A stretch of DNA of 64,000 nt, taken from contig VFFE01007605.1 of NCBI GenBank assembly GCA_008921705.1, forward strand, positions 3,788,120-3,852,119, given 5' to 3'. The translations under genes and the position numbers were made by a program. This document shows, in pieces, positions 39,121 to 51,830 of the stretch; the stretch's first letter is position 1, and every line of letters starts with the position of its first letter. The notes below the pieces were generated by a model. That model did no database searches, was not told the origin of the DNA, and worked only from the letters and a program-made list of their open reading frames with translations. This stretch comes from Burhinus oedicnemus. Its lineage: Eukaryota > Chordata > Aves > Charadriiformes > Burhinidae.

Positions 39121-42100
39121 GAGAATAGCTGCCTGGGCCAAAAACGCAGCATGAGTAGTGAAGGCGAGTGCTGTCCTCTTCTCATCAGCCTGGGTGGGTG
39201 ATCCAGGGCAGCACTTATCCGGGAGGGGAAAATCCTTCTCCTCCAACAGGTCAGTGAAGGGGAACGTGCACAAAGGGTTTCTGTTGTCTTCTTCTGACCA
39301 CAAAGAAAATAAAGAATACGGTTCTGCATTCCCCCTACAGACAGAACGGGTATAATTTGCACCTCATTTGCTTTGCTAGAAGGTTTTGCTGCTTTATGTA
39401 TATGGGCATATTTGAAGTAAAGGATGTATTTGCACTGGGTTAGAAGAGTCATATTGGTGTGAGGTAGCAAAATTTGAGAAAAAGTAAGTTGGAACAGTAT
39501 CAGTCGTCCTTATGCCAGTATGGATGGTATAAACTCAAAAGGGCTTTTGCCAGTATAGGTGATGGAATAAAAAATTATGCTCTGAACTGAGATAGTCCAG
39601 ACTGGTCTGATTGAAGGTCCTGTGCCATCCTGTTTCTTTTGCAGCATAAGGAGAATTCAATCCTAAATGAACTCTGCAGTGTCTTCCTGTGCTGGGCAGT
39701 GACTTTGTCAACACTGATGTTGGAGACTCGCACATGTATTACTGACCTCGAGGCAGAGCTGTAGTTAATGAAAAAAAAAAAAGTAAGATAAAACCACAGA
39801 CAACCTTGAAATTGTTAATAATGCATTCTAGAAAATTTTAATGGAATACCAGCATTAATATGATTGTTTCAACACTATTAATAGTCCCAAAGTAGTGTTT
39901 CTGTATCATGCTATTTAATGAAATACCAGTGCTGGGTATTTTGGCTCATTTGCAAACCTCCTGCCACCTGGATCTGAATAAAAAAAAAAACAAAACCAAA
40001 ACCCACTTTCATGGAGTAAGAAATAAGGTATGCGTAGAATATTAAATTTCCACAACAATTTGTATTGCATTCTTTTTAATTGCATTAGCTTTCCTGCCAC
40101 GTAATTACTCTGCAAATGTATTCCTGAGTAAAAGATGTGTAGATTTGTTTGCACTGCTATCTTCCATTCCAAAAGTGTAACAGTACTTTTTGGTATGTTT
40201 TATATGTGCATAACTTAACTGGGAAATTTGTTAGATCTTTAAATGCAAACTCTAATTCTAATAATTGTGTGTGTTCTTTGGGGAGTTGAGGTTGCTTTTG
40301 CTGTTGCTGATTGCATTGCTCAGTTCATGCTGTGCTGCAGATTCTACACGGAATGCTGTACTGGCCAGGAAACTTTTATTTTCCTAAGAAAATAGGCAAA
40401 TGGGACTTTAAAATGAATGGACTAGGATGGTCGCCTCCACTGCTGTTGTAAAAGTGGAAGTTCAGTGAGGGGGGGATGATGATGATATACCACAATTAAA
40501 AATACAAAACCAAGCGAAAGATACACCTGGTATCAACTTGGCCTTGCACAGAATCAATCCACTGATTTATTTTCTCAGTTGCACCAACTTATAGTGCATA
40601 TGGTTGCTACAATATGTTTTTATCCAAATGTCGTGTTCTATGTAGCATCTAGGTAACATCTACGCATGGTACCTTGCAGTAATATAAGATGAAGTGATAC
40701 CTATAAAATGTGAAGTTTGCTTGCTTGGTTGATGTCTAGATTAAATTATCATAACTTAAAATTAGGCTAGTCTATTAGAGCCACACGCAGAGCTGTTAAT
40801 TTAATTTCATTACCTTATTACACGTCCATTCAAGTAGCAGGTATGGTCCTTTCTGAGGAGTGTGACACTAGTAATGTAACTAAAGTGAGAAAGGAAATTA
40901 GCATTAAGATTTGATGTGGTTTTTCTATTGATCCTTCATTAGACATTTTCAGGGGTTTACTGCTAGCCTGGGTGGAAGTCCTGGACAGCGGAAATGAGCT
41001 GCTCAAGATCTGGGAAATAAAAATTACATTTAGCATTTGCAAAATCTGAGGAGATTCTAAGCAAACTTTCGTCTCTGTCCCCAGCAGTCTAATACGTGGC
41101 ACCGTATTGTAGAGAAAGAGGTGAATTGATCCCTTAATCAGTACTCAGGTCTGATTGAATGATTTTGCTAGAAAAGTGGAAATTTAGGACTATTATGTGT
41201 GTCTGACCTGGGAACATCAAGCGATGAGAGGCGTTGTACTCCTGCAAGAATGACCTTGCCTGAATTTAAAGGCAAACCTTAATAATTTTGGAGTTCTAAC
41301 ATTACGTACTTAACGAAATATTACTGATCCCTGCCATATAAGCTTGGGTCTTGATCTACTGCTGTAAAAGTGACACCATACTTTGTCCTGTTTTCCACGT
41401 GCTGGAGAGGCTTTTGAGGTGCTTTCCTTAGTTGACCGTTGTCTGCACTGACCTTTCCCACCCACGCTGCGCGGCGCCTGGCTGGTATTTTCCTGCGCTT
41501 AATTTGGAGATTTGCTCCATTTGCCCCGGTGTGCACTTTTCCCAGTCTGTCTTGGGCTGTGCAAGCCTGTGTCTGGCTTCTTTGCATCCAAGGAGCTGGA
41601 GAGGGTTCATCGTTCTCTGATGTGGGTTGAGTCTGTCTATAGGAAACATCCACATCCTTCCCATGGGATGCAGAACACCAGTGCAGTGTACTGGCAGCAT
41701 CAGTATCTCTCTCAAATGCTATGGGATCTTGGATCCCTTTTTGTTATAAAACCATTTTATTCAAGGCTGTGCAATTAGGGGGGGAAGTCCAAAATCTGTA
41801 ATTTACCTACCAAGTAATGTGCAATATTCATTCCTGGGTTTGGGGTTTCTTTGTACTCACGCAAACTAAATGAAAATAAAGCTGTAGTCTCCAGCAGGGC
41901 GTTAATGCTGAATTGCTGCTTTACATATATTGCTGGAATTCAAACACTATGCAGGAATCATAACCAGAAAGTTAGAGGTATGCTCTGCTTAAGCAGCAGT
42001 CTGCTAATTAGATCTCTGAGCCTTGAAGTAACCTTGTCTGGGTTTTGTGTAGGTTTTTACAAGGAAAATCTTTAAAACCTTCCTTCATAATCTAAGTGTT

Positions 42101-42749
42101 GAATTTGCTTCAAAGGGCTTTGACACAGCAGTAAAAAACACACTATAATATTTGTAATATTAAATTTACTGTGTGCAATAACATTTATCACTGTCACAGT
42201 GATTATCTGCCTCTAATTAGGAAAGAGCAGAGGAATCTATCAGCCCTCAGTCACCACAGCAGTCGGGGGGGGGCTGGTTAACCTCGCGTCTAAACCCTAC
42301 AGTGGAAATAAGACTTTTCTGCTCAATCCTTGTGGCTCTCTCCTGACACCTGCAAGATGCCAGCTAACAGAAACTCATTAAAATGCATTTTTTAAATTTC
42401 TGATGCAAATTACCATGAAGCGTGCTTCATCAGTTAAAAATGGTAAGTGTGTGCGTCTTGTTGCTCAAGCTGTGCAAGCATCCCCACCCTCCGGAGCCAC
42501 GGTGAGACGCGGCTGTGCATCCCAGCGCAGGCTGTGGGACAGTCTGGGCTGTCTACTCCTCCCTGGGGGTTTGATGCCAGCAAGTTGCATGAGGTGGTCA
42601 TTGTGCGAGATGGTTGTCCTGAGGATGAGGAGGCAGTGTGCGTTGCTGGTGCATAAGTGGAAAATTGGGGTGATTGCAACCTAGTGTTCTCAAAATTCTC
42701 CTGGGGCAAAAGACATTGCTCTCACCTTCTGTCCAACCTCCACACATCC
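39121..42749 (+). other. FSTL4: FSTL4 large intron, 39.1-42.7 kb segment
   Basis: No gene, interspersed repeat or notable structure beyond short poly(A) tracts near 39768-39783 and 39979-39990 and a G9 run near 42265. Ordinary AT-rich intron. Confidence 0.65.
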
Positions 42750-42914
42750 AGAGAAGTTGTGGCTGCCCCATCCCTGGAGGTGTTCAAGGCCAGGTTGGAC
42801 GGGGCTTTGAGCAACCTGGTCTAGTGGGAGGTGTCCCACTGGCCATGGCAGGGGGGTTGGAACCGGATGATCTTTAAGGTCCCTTCCAACCCAAACCATT
42901 CTATGATTCTATGA
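42750..42914 (+). mobile_element. CR1 LINE, short 3' fragment
   Basis: About 165 bp of CR1 3' end, starting at GAGAAGTTGTGGCTGCCCCA and ending GGTCCCTTCCAACCCAAACC, ATTCTATGATTCTATGA. It matches the 3' part of 25555-26006 and the complement of 8202-8619. Severe 5' truncation is usual for CR1. Confidence 0.92.
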
Positions 42915-44214
42915 CGTCCATGGAGGTCCAGCCAGCATTGAGTGATGTGGTGTAGTGCCACTGACTTGCTAAGTAGAATTAGAAACAGTACTCGGCTTCT
43001 TTCTACCTGTAATTTATGTACAGTTATTCAGGCACAGGAACTATTTCTGGTTATTTTTCATTGCAGGGAGTGAGAATACCAATAAGGGCAGGTGCCTCGC
43101 TGCGAGCGTGGCCCTGTGGCTGAATGCAGCATCTTGTCATGGGAGCATCTCGTGGTGTCCTGCATTGCAGGCATGCCCTCTGCTTCTGTGGCTTCAGGCG
43201 GGCAGAGAGAGGCTTTCCGGGGCATTGTCTGGTTCACCACCAGATCCCTTTGTTTCATTGGCGAAGCCCTGGCAGCAGTGATGTCCCTGCATAAGGGGAA
43301 GCATGAAGCTTTCCCTTGAGAAAAAAGCAGCAATGCTGCTGGTGAGCCTTGCATGAGCTCAAAGCAGGAGCTTCAACAGCTGTTTAAAATAGATGTTATT
43401 CTGGAGACTACAGAGCGGAAAAGCTTTTGGCTTCAGTTCGGAAAGGCATTAAAATGCGTGCCTTAAATCCTTCCATATTCAGCACCTAGTTGAGCATTTA
43501 CTGGAGATCAAAACCCAAGCTCCTGAAATAGCACTTCTGTGTCCGTCTGGATCCGGAGGGAGAGCGCAGGAGCAGGAGGGAGCAGAGCAAGGCTCGAGTG
43601 ATGCTCAGGTGAGAAAGAGACACAGGAGCCAGTACGGTTTTAAATATTTCCAGAGATTTATAGAACAGGGTTTGATTTGTTTGTTGATTTGTTTCAGTCT
43701 ACATAACCACAAGCAAAAATACATCCAAGGCTGTGCTTTAACAAACTGAACCTCGGTGGCACTGAAGAGATCAGTGGGGTGGGAATTGAGCCAGGCTTGC
43801 ACTTTGTTTTGCTATCGCTTGCTGTTTTAGGAGAGGCAGGGGATCATTCCCTGGCATGGGATGGGGAGACGTGGGACCCCTCTCACACAAAGCTGCTGCT
43901 CGTCATTCTCCCAGTGCGTGACGAGGGCCAAGAGCCTGACTCACACCACCGAGAACTTCAGACCTTGCAAGCACCACTTTCATCTCCCCTTCGAGAGCCA
44001 AGGGGCGCTTTGGCTTGCTTGGCTCTCGCTCCAGGTTGTCAGGCACTGCAGCAGTACAAGCCCAGCCTGAGCTTGTAGGTCCTGCTAGGAGATGATCTCT
44101 ATGGGCTACACGTGATGGTATAGGCATGGCCATATGGGGAGCATGGCCAGCCCCAATGAGCTGCCCCACTGAGCTGGACGCAACAGCAGGGAGGGGGAGG
44201 GAGCAGAGCTTGCG
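42915..44214 (+). other. FSTL4: FSTL4 large intron, 42.9-44.2 kb segment
   Basis: No recognisable gene or repeat. Somewhat more GC-rich than the surrounding intron, with several short overlapping frames on both strands that look like chance. Confidence 0.6.
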
Positions 44215-45232
44215 AATCACAGAATGCTGGCGGTTGGAAGGGACCTCTGGAGATCATGTAGTCCAACCCCCATGCCAGAGCAAGTTCACCTACAGCAGGT
44301 TGGACAGGATGGCGTCCAGGTGGGTTTTGAATATCTCCAGAGAAGGAGATTCCACAACTTCTCTGGGCAGCCTGTGCCAGTGCTCTGCCACCCTCAAAGG
44401 AAAGAAGTTTTTCCTCGTGTTGAGATGGAATTTCATATGTTCCAGTTTGTGCCCGTTACCCCTTGTCCTGTCACTGGGCACCACTGCAAAGAGTCTGGCC
44501 CCATCCTCTTGACACTCGCCCTTTAGATATTGATAAGCATTGATGAGATCCCCTCTCAGTCTTCTCTTCTCCAGGCTGAACAGCCCCAGGGCTCTCAGCC
44601 TCTCCTCATCAGAGAGGTGCTCCAGTCCCTTGATCATCTTCGTAGCTCTCCAAAGGACTCTGACCAGTAGTTCCTTGTCTTTCTTGAACTGAGGGGTCCA
44701 GAACTGGACCCAGTACTCCAGATGTGGCCTCACCAGGGCAGAGTAGAGGAGGAGGAGGATAATCTCCCTTGACCTGCTGGCCACGCTCTTTTTAATGCAC
44801 CCCAGGATGCCATTGGCCTTCTTGGCCACAGGGGCACATTGCTGTCTCATCTTGTCCGCCAGGACTCCCAGGTCCCTCTCTGCAGAGCTGCTTCCCAGCA
44901 GGTCAGCCCCTAACCTGTACTGGTGCATGGAGTTATTCCTCCCCAGGTGCAGCACCCTACACTTGCACTTGTTGAACTTCATTAGGTTCCTCTGCGCCCA
45001 GCTCTCCAGCTTGTCCAGGTCTCGCTGTATGGTGTCGCAGCCTTCTGGTGTGTCAGCCACTCCTCCCAGTTTTGTGTTATCAGCAAACTTGGTGAGGGTA
45101 CGCTCTGTCCCCTCATCCAGGTCATTGATGAATATGTTGAACAAGACTGGACCCAGTACTGACCCCTGGGGAACACCACTAGTTACAGGCCTCCAACTGG
45201 ACCCTGCGCTGCTGATCACAACCCTAAGCCAG
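44215..45232 (-). mobile_element. CR1 LINE, about 1 kb, with long open ORF2 remnant
   Basis: A - strand CR1 copy whose 3' end is at about 44215 (AATCACAGAATGCTGGCGGTTG on the + strand is the tail and terminal block). The element reads upward in coordinate through the ORF2 C-terminus and the reverse transcriptase, to a 5' truncation near 45222-45232. The 3' part belongs to the same broad subfamily as 38685-39120. It is unusual in keeping a single uninterrupted frame over its coding part. Confidence 0.94.
44290..45219 (-). pseudogene. CR1 ORF2 fragment, 309 open codons, reverse transcriptase
   Basis: Continuous frame covering the second half of the CR1 reverse transcriptase to the natural stop. 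Motifs in order: [18 protein letters not shown] (fingers/palm), [19 protein letters not shown] (catalytic loop), [81 protein letters not shown]. The second aspartate of the catalytic F-A-D-D is Asn. A few residues are missing between DLGVL and QQC compared with the copy at 32601. The first Met at 45219 is only the first ATG in the truncated frame. The endonuclease and N-terminal RT are absent, so this is a dead fragment despite the open frame. Confidence 0.9.
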
Positions 45233-45898
45233 CCATTGCCTCCCCACTGCTTTGCTCAGCTTCATCTTTGTAAAACGCTCTGGAGCTGCATCTCCTCTTC
45301 TGGGACAAGCAATGTTTCATTACTTTCAGTGTTTCAGCCACCAGGTGTGGACCCACCACTGCAAAGTGGAATGAAATCCTGTCCCCAGCAGGACGGTGCT
45401 GGGCACGGCCACGACTCGGAGGCAGCTGCCTGCAGCCAGTGACGGCAGAGCTCAGACCTTCCCCAGCGAGGCAGGCGATCGCTGAACGTTGTTATGCAGC
45501 TCTGCACAGCAGAACACGATCACTGCTGAGACAGGGCTGCTCTGGAGAAGGTTGTTAGTGGAATATCGCCGGCAGGGGTGGAAGGTTTGCTGTAATATTT
45601 TTATACCCGGAATAACCCCGGCGTGGATGCGTCGGACTCAGCACATTAATGTTTTGCTGGGATAGGTATTTCGTTAAGGGTTAGTATAAGCTGTACCAGT
45701 AAAGCTCATTTTATGCCCCCAAAAATGGCATGTGGACAAGGCAGATTTGCTGGTGTAGCTTATCGTTGCTGGACCACTATCAGCAGACTTTTCCTAGCAG
45801 GCACCTATCTTCAATTCTGTATACCCAGAATACTTTTGGAAATCTTGGAATAACTTGCTGAAGGCCTCTTATCCAGCACTCCTTTAAGCATTTAATAG

Positions 45899-46378
45899 TT
45901 AAATGCCTTTTAATCATCCTAATATTCTTATTATCGCCTACACATACTGCTGTTCCCTGGAATCTTTATGGATGCGAGTCGACTGAGCAGGGGTCAGCAG
46001 CAAACCACTCTGCTTCCACCCTGATGCTGGGCCGGGGTGCAGCACCTGACGCAGCGATGCCGATAGGTGATAGGGGTTTCACAGTAACAGACAAAACTCT
46101 GTTTAAACGTACCCCCAGCAGAGGGTGGAGAAAATGCAAAGCAAGGTACACCTAGCTCTTCCAATAGCTGTTGGAGGTTGAAATATAATTTATATTTTTC
46201 TGGAGTAGTACAGTAAGTTACATTGCTATATGAAAATGCCAACAAGGCTACAGTATTCCATTAATAATGAGCATGGAGTAAATTATCTGCAGATGACATT
46301 TTTTAATTGAATTGCAATTTAATATCCCAGTAATATATTACAATAATAAGAATATTAGGATGATTAAAATATATTTAA
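45899..46378. repeat. Long-spaced inverted repeat (27 bp perfect, 36 bp with 3 mismatches)
   Basis: Bases 45908-45934 (starting TTTTAATCATCC, ending CTTATTAT) are the exact reverse complement of 46343-46369 (starting ATAATAAG, ending GATTAAAA). Outward the match continues: 45899-45907 and 46370-46378 pair at six of nine positions. The 408 bp between the arms is ordinary sequence and is not itself palindromic. Inward from the arms the similarity stops abruptly. The arrangement resembles terminal inverted repeats of a small non-autonomous DNA element or an inverted duplication made by template switching. I see no clear target-site duplication outside the arms. Confidence 0.9.
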
Positions 46379-47107
46379 AACCTGACCCAACTGAAATGCT
46401 AAGATCCAGTGCTGGGTAAAAGGCACATGATGCATTTATGTCTCGTTGATTCTCAAAAATGGGCAGGTAATTTGGTGATGTTTGGCTCTGCGGTGTCATA
46501 AAGTTCCTCTCTGATGTGTGCTTGAAGTCTGTTTGTTGTCAGTTTTAAATGTTGCTTCACAACAACAGCAGTACTGGGGGCTACCTTAAGTGCAAGCATA
46601 AGTTATAATATATTTTGCATATGTCTAGCAGAATACGTAGGTAATGATGGCGTGGAAAAACCTTAGCTCCTTTCCTGTTTCCTTTGGGAGCGGACTGGGT
46701 ATTCAGCATCAGAGACAAACTCCACTAGCGTTGAGTGAGAGGGTTGGTGTTGGTGAATTAAACTTGTTTATATACGTTTAGGATTGGTGACTCTCCCTGG
46801 GTGACTTGCCTAAGTACCAGAAAGGCAGCATGGGATGCGTAGTTAGGAAGCCTGTTGACTCCAATGTGATGTAAATGTCTTTTGTTTGCCCTGGAGATTT
46901 GATGAATCACTTAAACAGACCCATCCTACGCATCTGTATAGCTCATAGAATTCCATCACCCAACATATTAATTACTGGCAGGTAGAGCATTTGCTGTGAA
47001 AGCAGCAGGTAGGAAAAATACTGTGCTGGCCCATAGCGTCTGGTTTGTGTTAGTTACCTTGTCAGCTTACTTCTTGTTAGCAGAAATGCAACAGGCAGTA
47101 AAGTCAA

Positions 47108-47152
47108 ATACATATAAAATATATAATATTTTATAAATATTTTATATTTATA
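47108..47152. repeat. AT-only palindromic stretch
   Basis: About 45 bases made almost only of A and T. ATAAAATAT (47114-47122) and ATATTTTAT (47126-47134) are an inverted pair with a 3-base spacer, and a further ATATTTTATATTTATA follows. Potential cruciform or hairpin. Could also be degenerated simple sequence. Confidence 0.6.
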
Positions 47153-48265
47153 GAAGTCCTGAAATGGACTTTCCTGCCAGGCTTCAATAGGAATAAAGGG
47201 CACAACTTTCTGTTAACTGTATCCCTTAGGAAACTCAAGAAAGATGTACCTGCCAGCAGCACAGCATAGACAGTCCCAGCCTCTTCCCACCCTCCACCTT
47301 CCTTCTTTCCTTTTTCCCTCCACTCTGTATCCAAACAGACCATCCTCCATTGAGTAATCCAGGAAAACTGTCCATCGTTCAGCTTTTCCAGTGCCATGAT
47401 GTTCAGTCCTCAGGCTGAGAAGCACAACAACCTTCTGTTGCCATAATCTATTATAAAATTTATTACGCCTTAATTGATCTTTAATCGTCCCGGCTTGGTT
47501 AGCGCTTATTTATTACTGAGTAACACGTACTCCAGAACCCATTGAAATAAAACCGATTCCAGGAACGAAACTGCTGACTGAAGACTCCGGCTACCAGTCA
47601 CAGGGGAAAATAGCCCAGACAGAATCCCATTAGATGAATGCCTATAAAGAAAAAGCCAGCCTTCTGTGAACGGAAAGATAAAATGCAGTCATAATTTAAA
47701 CTGTTTGATATAGTAAACAGTTAGAATATGTTTTGCAAATTCCTTACCATAGGGGTGAGTCACTCCCAATTCACTTACTGCACAAATATCAGGCTTGTCA
47801 AAGAAAAAGTATTTCCTGTGCATTTCCATTTTGGAATTAAATGGGTTTGGGGGGAAGCGTGTATACTGAAGCGTGCTTTAGGGGTGTATGACTGTGCGTG
47901 CATCAGTATATACAGGAGTTCACACATTCATACTGTGGACATCTGAAAGGTTGCTGCAGAGGCTGCCAATTCAAGAACTTGGAAAATCAACCTGTGCCAG
48001 ATTTACAGTTAGGAAGAATTAAAATAAATTGGATTGTGGGCAGTGGTAAGAACCCCAAACCCCTGGTCATCAGCTGACTTTGAACCATCGGTTTTGATCA
48101 CTGAAGACAGGCCACTGGTGTTGAAGCTGCAGGGGCAGCAGGAGGCTGTTTGTGCCGTGGGGAGAACAGTGGGTCGCATGGTCCAGCTGCCACCTCAGTG
48201 ATGGGTTCGGTGGAACGAAGAGAGGGTTGGTCATGGAGAGGAGAAGGGGTGCAGGGCTGGAGATC

Positions 48266-48988
48266 CATAGAATCATAGAATAGTTTGGGTTGGAAGGGAC
48301 CTTTAAAGGTCATCCAGTCCAACCCCCCTGCAATGAGCAGGGACATCTTCAACTGGATCAGATTACTCAGAGCCCCATCCAACTGACCTTGAATGTTTCC
48401 AGGGATGGGGCATCTACCACCTCTCTGGGCAACCTGTGCCAGTGTCTCACCACCCTCATTGTAAAACATTTCTTCTTTATATCTAGTCTAAATCTTCCCT
48501 CTTTCAGTTTAAAACCATTACCCCTTGTCCTATCGCAACAGGCCCAGCTAAAAAATTTGTCCCCAGCTTTCCTGGACCCCCTTTAGGGACTGGAAGGGGC
48601 TCCAAGGTCTCCCCGGAGCCTTCTCTTCTCCAGGCTGAACACCCCCTACTCTCTCAGCCTGTCCTCCCAGCAGAGGAGTTCCAGCCCTCCCATCATCTCC
48701 GTGGCCTCCTCTGGCCCCGCTCCAACAGGTCCATGTCCTTCTGCTGTTGGTGTCCCCAGCGCTGGAGGCAGCACTGCAGGGGGGTCTCTCCAGAGCGGAG
48801 CAGAGGGGCAGAATCCCCTCCCTGGCCCTGCTGGCCACGCTGCTGGGAATGCAGCCCAGGATGCGGGGGGCTTTCTGGGCTGCCAGCGCACATTGCTGGC
48901 TCATGGCGAGCTTCTCATCCACCAACACCCCCAAGTCCTTCTCCTCAGGACTGCTCTCCATCCCTTCATCCCCCAGCCTGTATGGATA
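48266..48988 (-). mobile_element. CR1 LINE, about 720 bp, 3' end at 48266
   Basis: A - strand CR1 copy. The tail and terminal block are at the low end (ATAGAATCATAGAATAG, then GGTTGGAAGGGACC on the + strand). Reading upward it passes through the ORF2 C-terminus to a region coding for DLGVLVDEKLAMSQQC, with truncation near CCAGCCTGTATGGA. A frame of 137 codons at 48548-48961 (- strand) is a partial ORF2 remnant that loses the frame near 48780-48860 compared with the other copies. It lacks the catalytic reverse transcriptase core. Confidence 0.93.
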
Positions 48989-51759
48989 GATGAGATGGAG
49001 GAGGGGACTTCATAAGGAGGTAGGCTATAGGGCCAAGACTTTGAAATACTAACATGGTTTCAGAAGGAGCCAAGAAAGGGCAAACAAGGCAAGAAAAGAG
49101 GAGAGCTTAAGAGAAAGATGGCGCTTTCTGCTCCTACGCACCCTCGGCAGGGCTGTAGGTGCTGGTGTGCCCCGTGCAGCATGGTGGCGTGGGGCTGCCT
49201 GTCCGGGAGCAGCCTCTTCTTGACGTTTCCCATAGAGAGGTTTTATTTCCAGTTCTTACGCCTTTGCCAAACCGAATCCATTCAAGCTGAAATGCTCCAT
49301 GCCAGGAACCTGCTGAAAATGAATTTGTCTTTTTTATTTGCTTTCTGGAAACCGCAGTGGGATTTGCTCAGCAGCTTTCAGTAACAAGATTAGAGAAATG
49401 TCCGGTGTTTAGTCCATGCTACAGAAAAAAAATATTATTATTACTGCTACCATGTGAAGCTCTAATATTGAGTGTTTTGCAGTATTGGGTTTAAACCCGG
49501 CAGCTGGGCTGCACTTGGAATCAGGAATTTTTTTTCTGAATTTGCCATACATATCAAAAATTAACCAAAATTTAAGAAAATTATGAATCTTTGATAATGT
49601 TACTTTGTGTGTGCAAGCAAGGTGGTCAGTAGAGAAAACCTGGCGGGATGTATCCTGACCAACCGTTATCTCATAATTCCTACAGTTGTACAGACTTCTG
49701 GGAAGCTTCACATCACCAAATTTTATAAAACGGACACTAAACAGTGATGTTTCCTTCTTCCCCTCCCAAATTTTCTTTTTTAATTTTCCATCCAGAATTG
49801 CATTGATAGTAAATTCCCGCCTGGCAGAGCAGCAGACGTCAAGTATAATCATTTATGACTTACTACCGTGGTGCAACTTCCATGAACATGGAAGATAATC
49901 ATCTTGATTTGGAGAAATGCAATGCTTACAGCCTTTGGTTGTACAGAGATGCTGGGGTTTAAAACGGCAGCTTTGAAATGATAAAGATTATTTCTACACC
50001 ACCTACAAAGGCTTCAGAAGATTTAGTTTTTATTTTCTCTCGGAGTTGAGAATCAAAATCTATTAGGAATCTTTGAAAATGTTTGGGTCATGGCACTTAC
50101 TAAGACAAGGATATTGGCGTTGAATCACGCTTTGGGGTACTGTGTGGGAATTTCTGTGCCTCTGCAAACCCAAGCAGGTTTGGTTTGCTGCTGAGATCCC
50201 CTTTCTCCTCCTTCCCAGGGTATAATAAATAGATGATAGAGTTCTTGAGGTGCTCACACATTACAGTACAAGGAATTGTCTAGGATTTCTATATAGATAG
50301 AAATTTCTAGATGGAAGTAGTCAGATTTACTGAATTAATTCACTACATATTTGAGTCAGTGTCTTTGGGTCTCCAAGTATAAAAATCCGCTGGTGGTGGC
50401 AGGTTTCAGTGAGAGCCAGAATGAATCCTTCAGTCGCCGCAAACGGGGATGGCTGATGGCATCCGACCATTGAAGTGCCAGCCTGCTCCTCTCTAGGAAA
50501 TCATTATGAGTAATTACACATTTTAATTACAGCTCCACTCAGAGCCTCACATATGCCCTTAAACAGTACTAAAAATCCTTGATGTCCTGCACGGGATGTT
50601 TCTCTGCCTGCTGGTGATTTCAGGGGATTTAACTCAGTTTATAATCTCACTTCAGCTTAAAGCTCGAGAGTTAGAAATAAGCTGAAGGAATCACTGTTTT
50701 CCATAACAAAATGTCCTTGGGTCTGCACTGCATAAACACTCAGATGAGCCCTGCCAGCTAGAGAGCCTGACCTTTTAGGGTTGCACTTAACTCCCTTGCC
50801 ACCCTGCCTTTTATTTCAGCTTTTCTGGTGGGCAAAAAGTTTCAGCGCTGTAATTTGTGAAAAGCCTGGCAGCTAAGAAACGCAACAGGGAAGAAAAGAA
50901 GCAATCATGGCTTTGTCATCTGAGGTGGAGGCTGACCCTTGTGTCCTATCAAATTCAGTCCTAAATGTATTTTACCTTTATTGTAAAATGCCCTTCAGCT
51001 GGCACAAGGGTTCCTGGTGCCCTGAGCTAATGCATTCAGCAGCACGGGCTCTTTAAGGTGAGAATTGAATCTTGTTGCCCCTTGACAGAGACGGAATAAT
51101 AGTGTAATGCAACAGAACATTTTTGAAATGCTAATACTTGCCACCTGCAACTTGATTTTATTTTTTGTCTTACTGCCTTTTTTTATGACATTTCACAGTC
51201 CCGTAGTCTCAATAGATGGATCTGCATCATAAAAATGACACGCCGATGATTTAAGAAGGATAGTCAGTCTGAGTGAAACGGATGGAGTGCTTTAAGAGTG
51301 TCAGTTTAGCACCTATTACATAGGGTCAATGTTCATTTTCAATACATCATTAAAGCATCCTGCTAAATCACTCAGAAAATGTTCATGTTCTCCTTTTTGA
51401 GCCACCATGTTAGATTACAGGGATAATGAAGTGTAACTGCACGTAAATGGCGGTATTACACAAGCATATTTTATTGTTTTCAGGGCCACTGTTTTAGGTT
51501 ATTCTGAATATGAAACATTAAAAAATCCACAATGAAATACTGAGTACCTCCTTAGGTAATAGTTCCCATACTTACGTTTGCAGTCAGCGACCAGCTCCAT
51601 CAAATTTGATATCTAGTGAAGTCATTTTCCCACTCTATCAGTTTTACAATATACAGTGTTCACTAAACTAATATCAATAAAATCAAAACTGCCCTCAGCC
51701 TGGTAGCTAGTTCTTAAATTACATTACAGAAGATGTATTACCATTATTTTCAGAAGAAC

Positions 51760-51830
51760 CTAGGAAGCTCAGTTATTTCAATAGAAGTCACTTTGCCAAG
51801 GTCATTTCAAGTGCAAGGTGATTTTTGCCG
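51760..51830 (-). mobile_element. Possible MIR SINE relic
   Basis: AGTCACTTTGCCAAGGTCAT, preceded by GGAAGCTCAGTTATT, parallels the MIR core in the minus sense (GGAAACTGAGGC ... AAGTGACTTGCCCAAGGTCA). Divergence is high and the call rests on one short match plus spacing. Confidence 0.3.

Larger units (their letters stand above)
45233..48265 (+). other. FSTL4: FSTL4 large intron, 45.2-48.3 kb segment
   Basis: No gene recognised. It contains the long-spaced inverted repeat 45899-46378 and an AT-rich palindromic stretch at 47108-47152. The remainder is ordinary intron sequence. Confidence 0.65.

Noticed and set aside
46795..46830. GTGACTTGCCTAAGTACCAG as another MIR relic
   Set aside because: Only about ten bases fit the MIR core and the flanks do not continue the match.
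49409..49852. 147-codon open frame on the - strand in AT-rich intron
   Set aside because: A frame of this length is expected about once or twice by chance in 64 kb over six frames. The product has no recognisable domain, and the end is a run of Ile/Phe from A/T-rich sequence.
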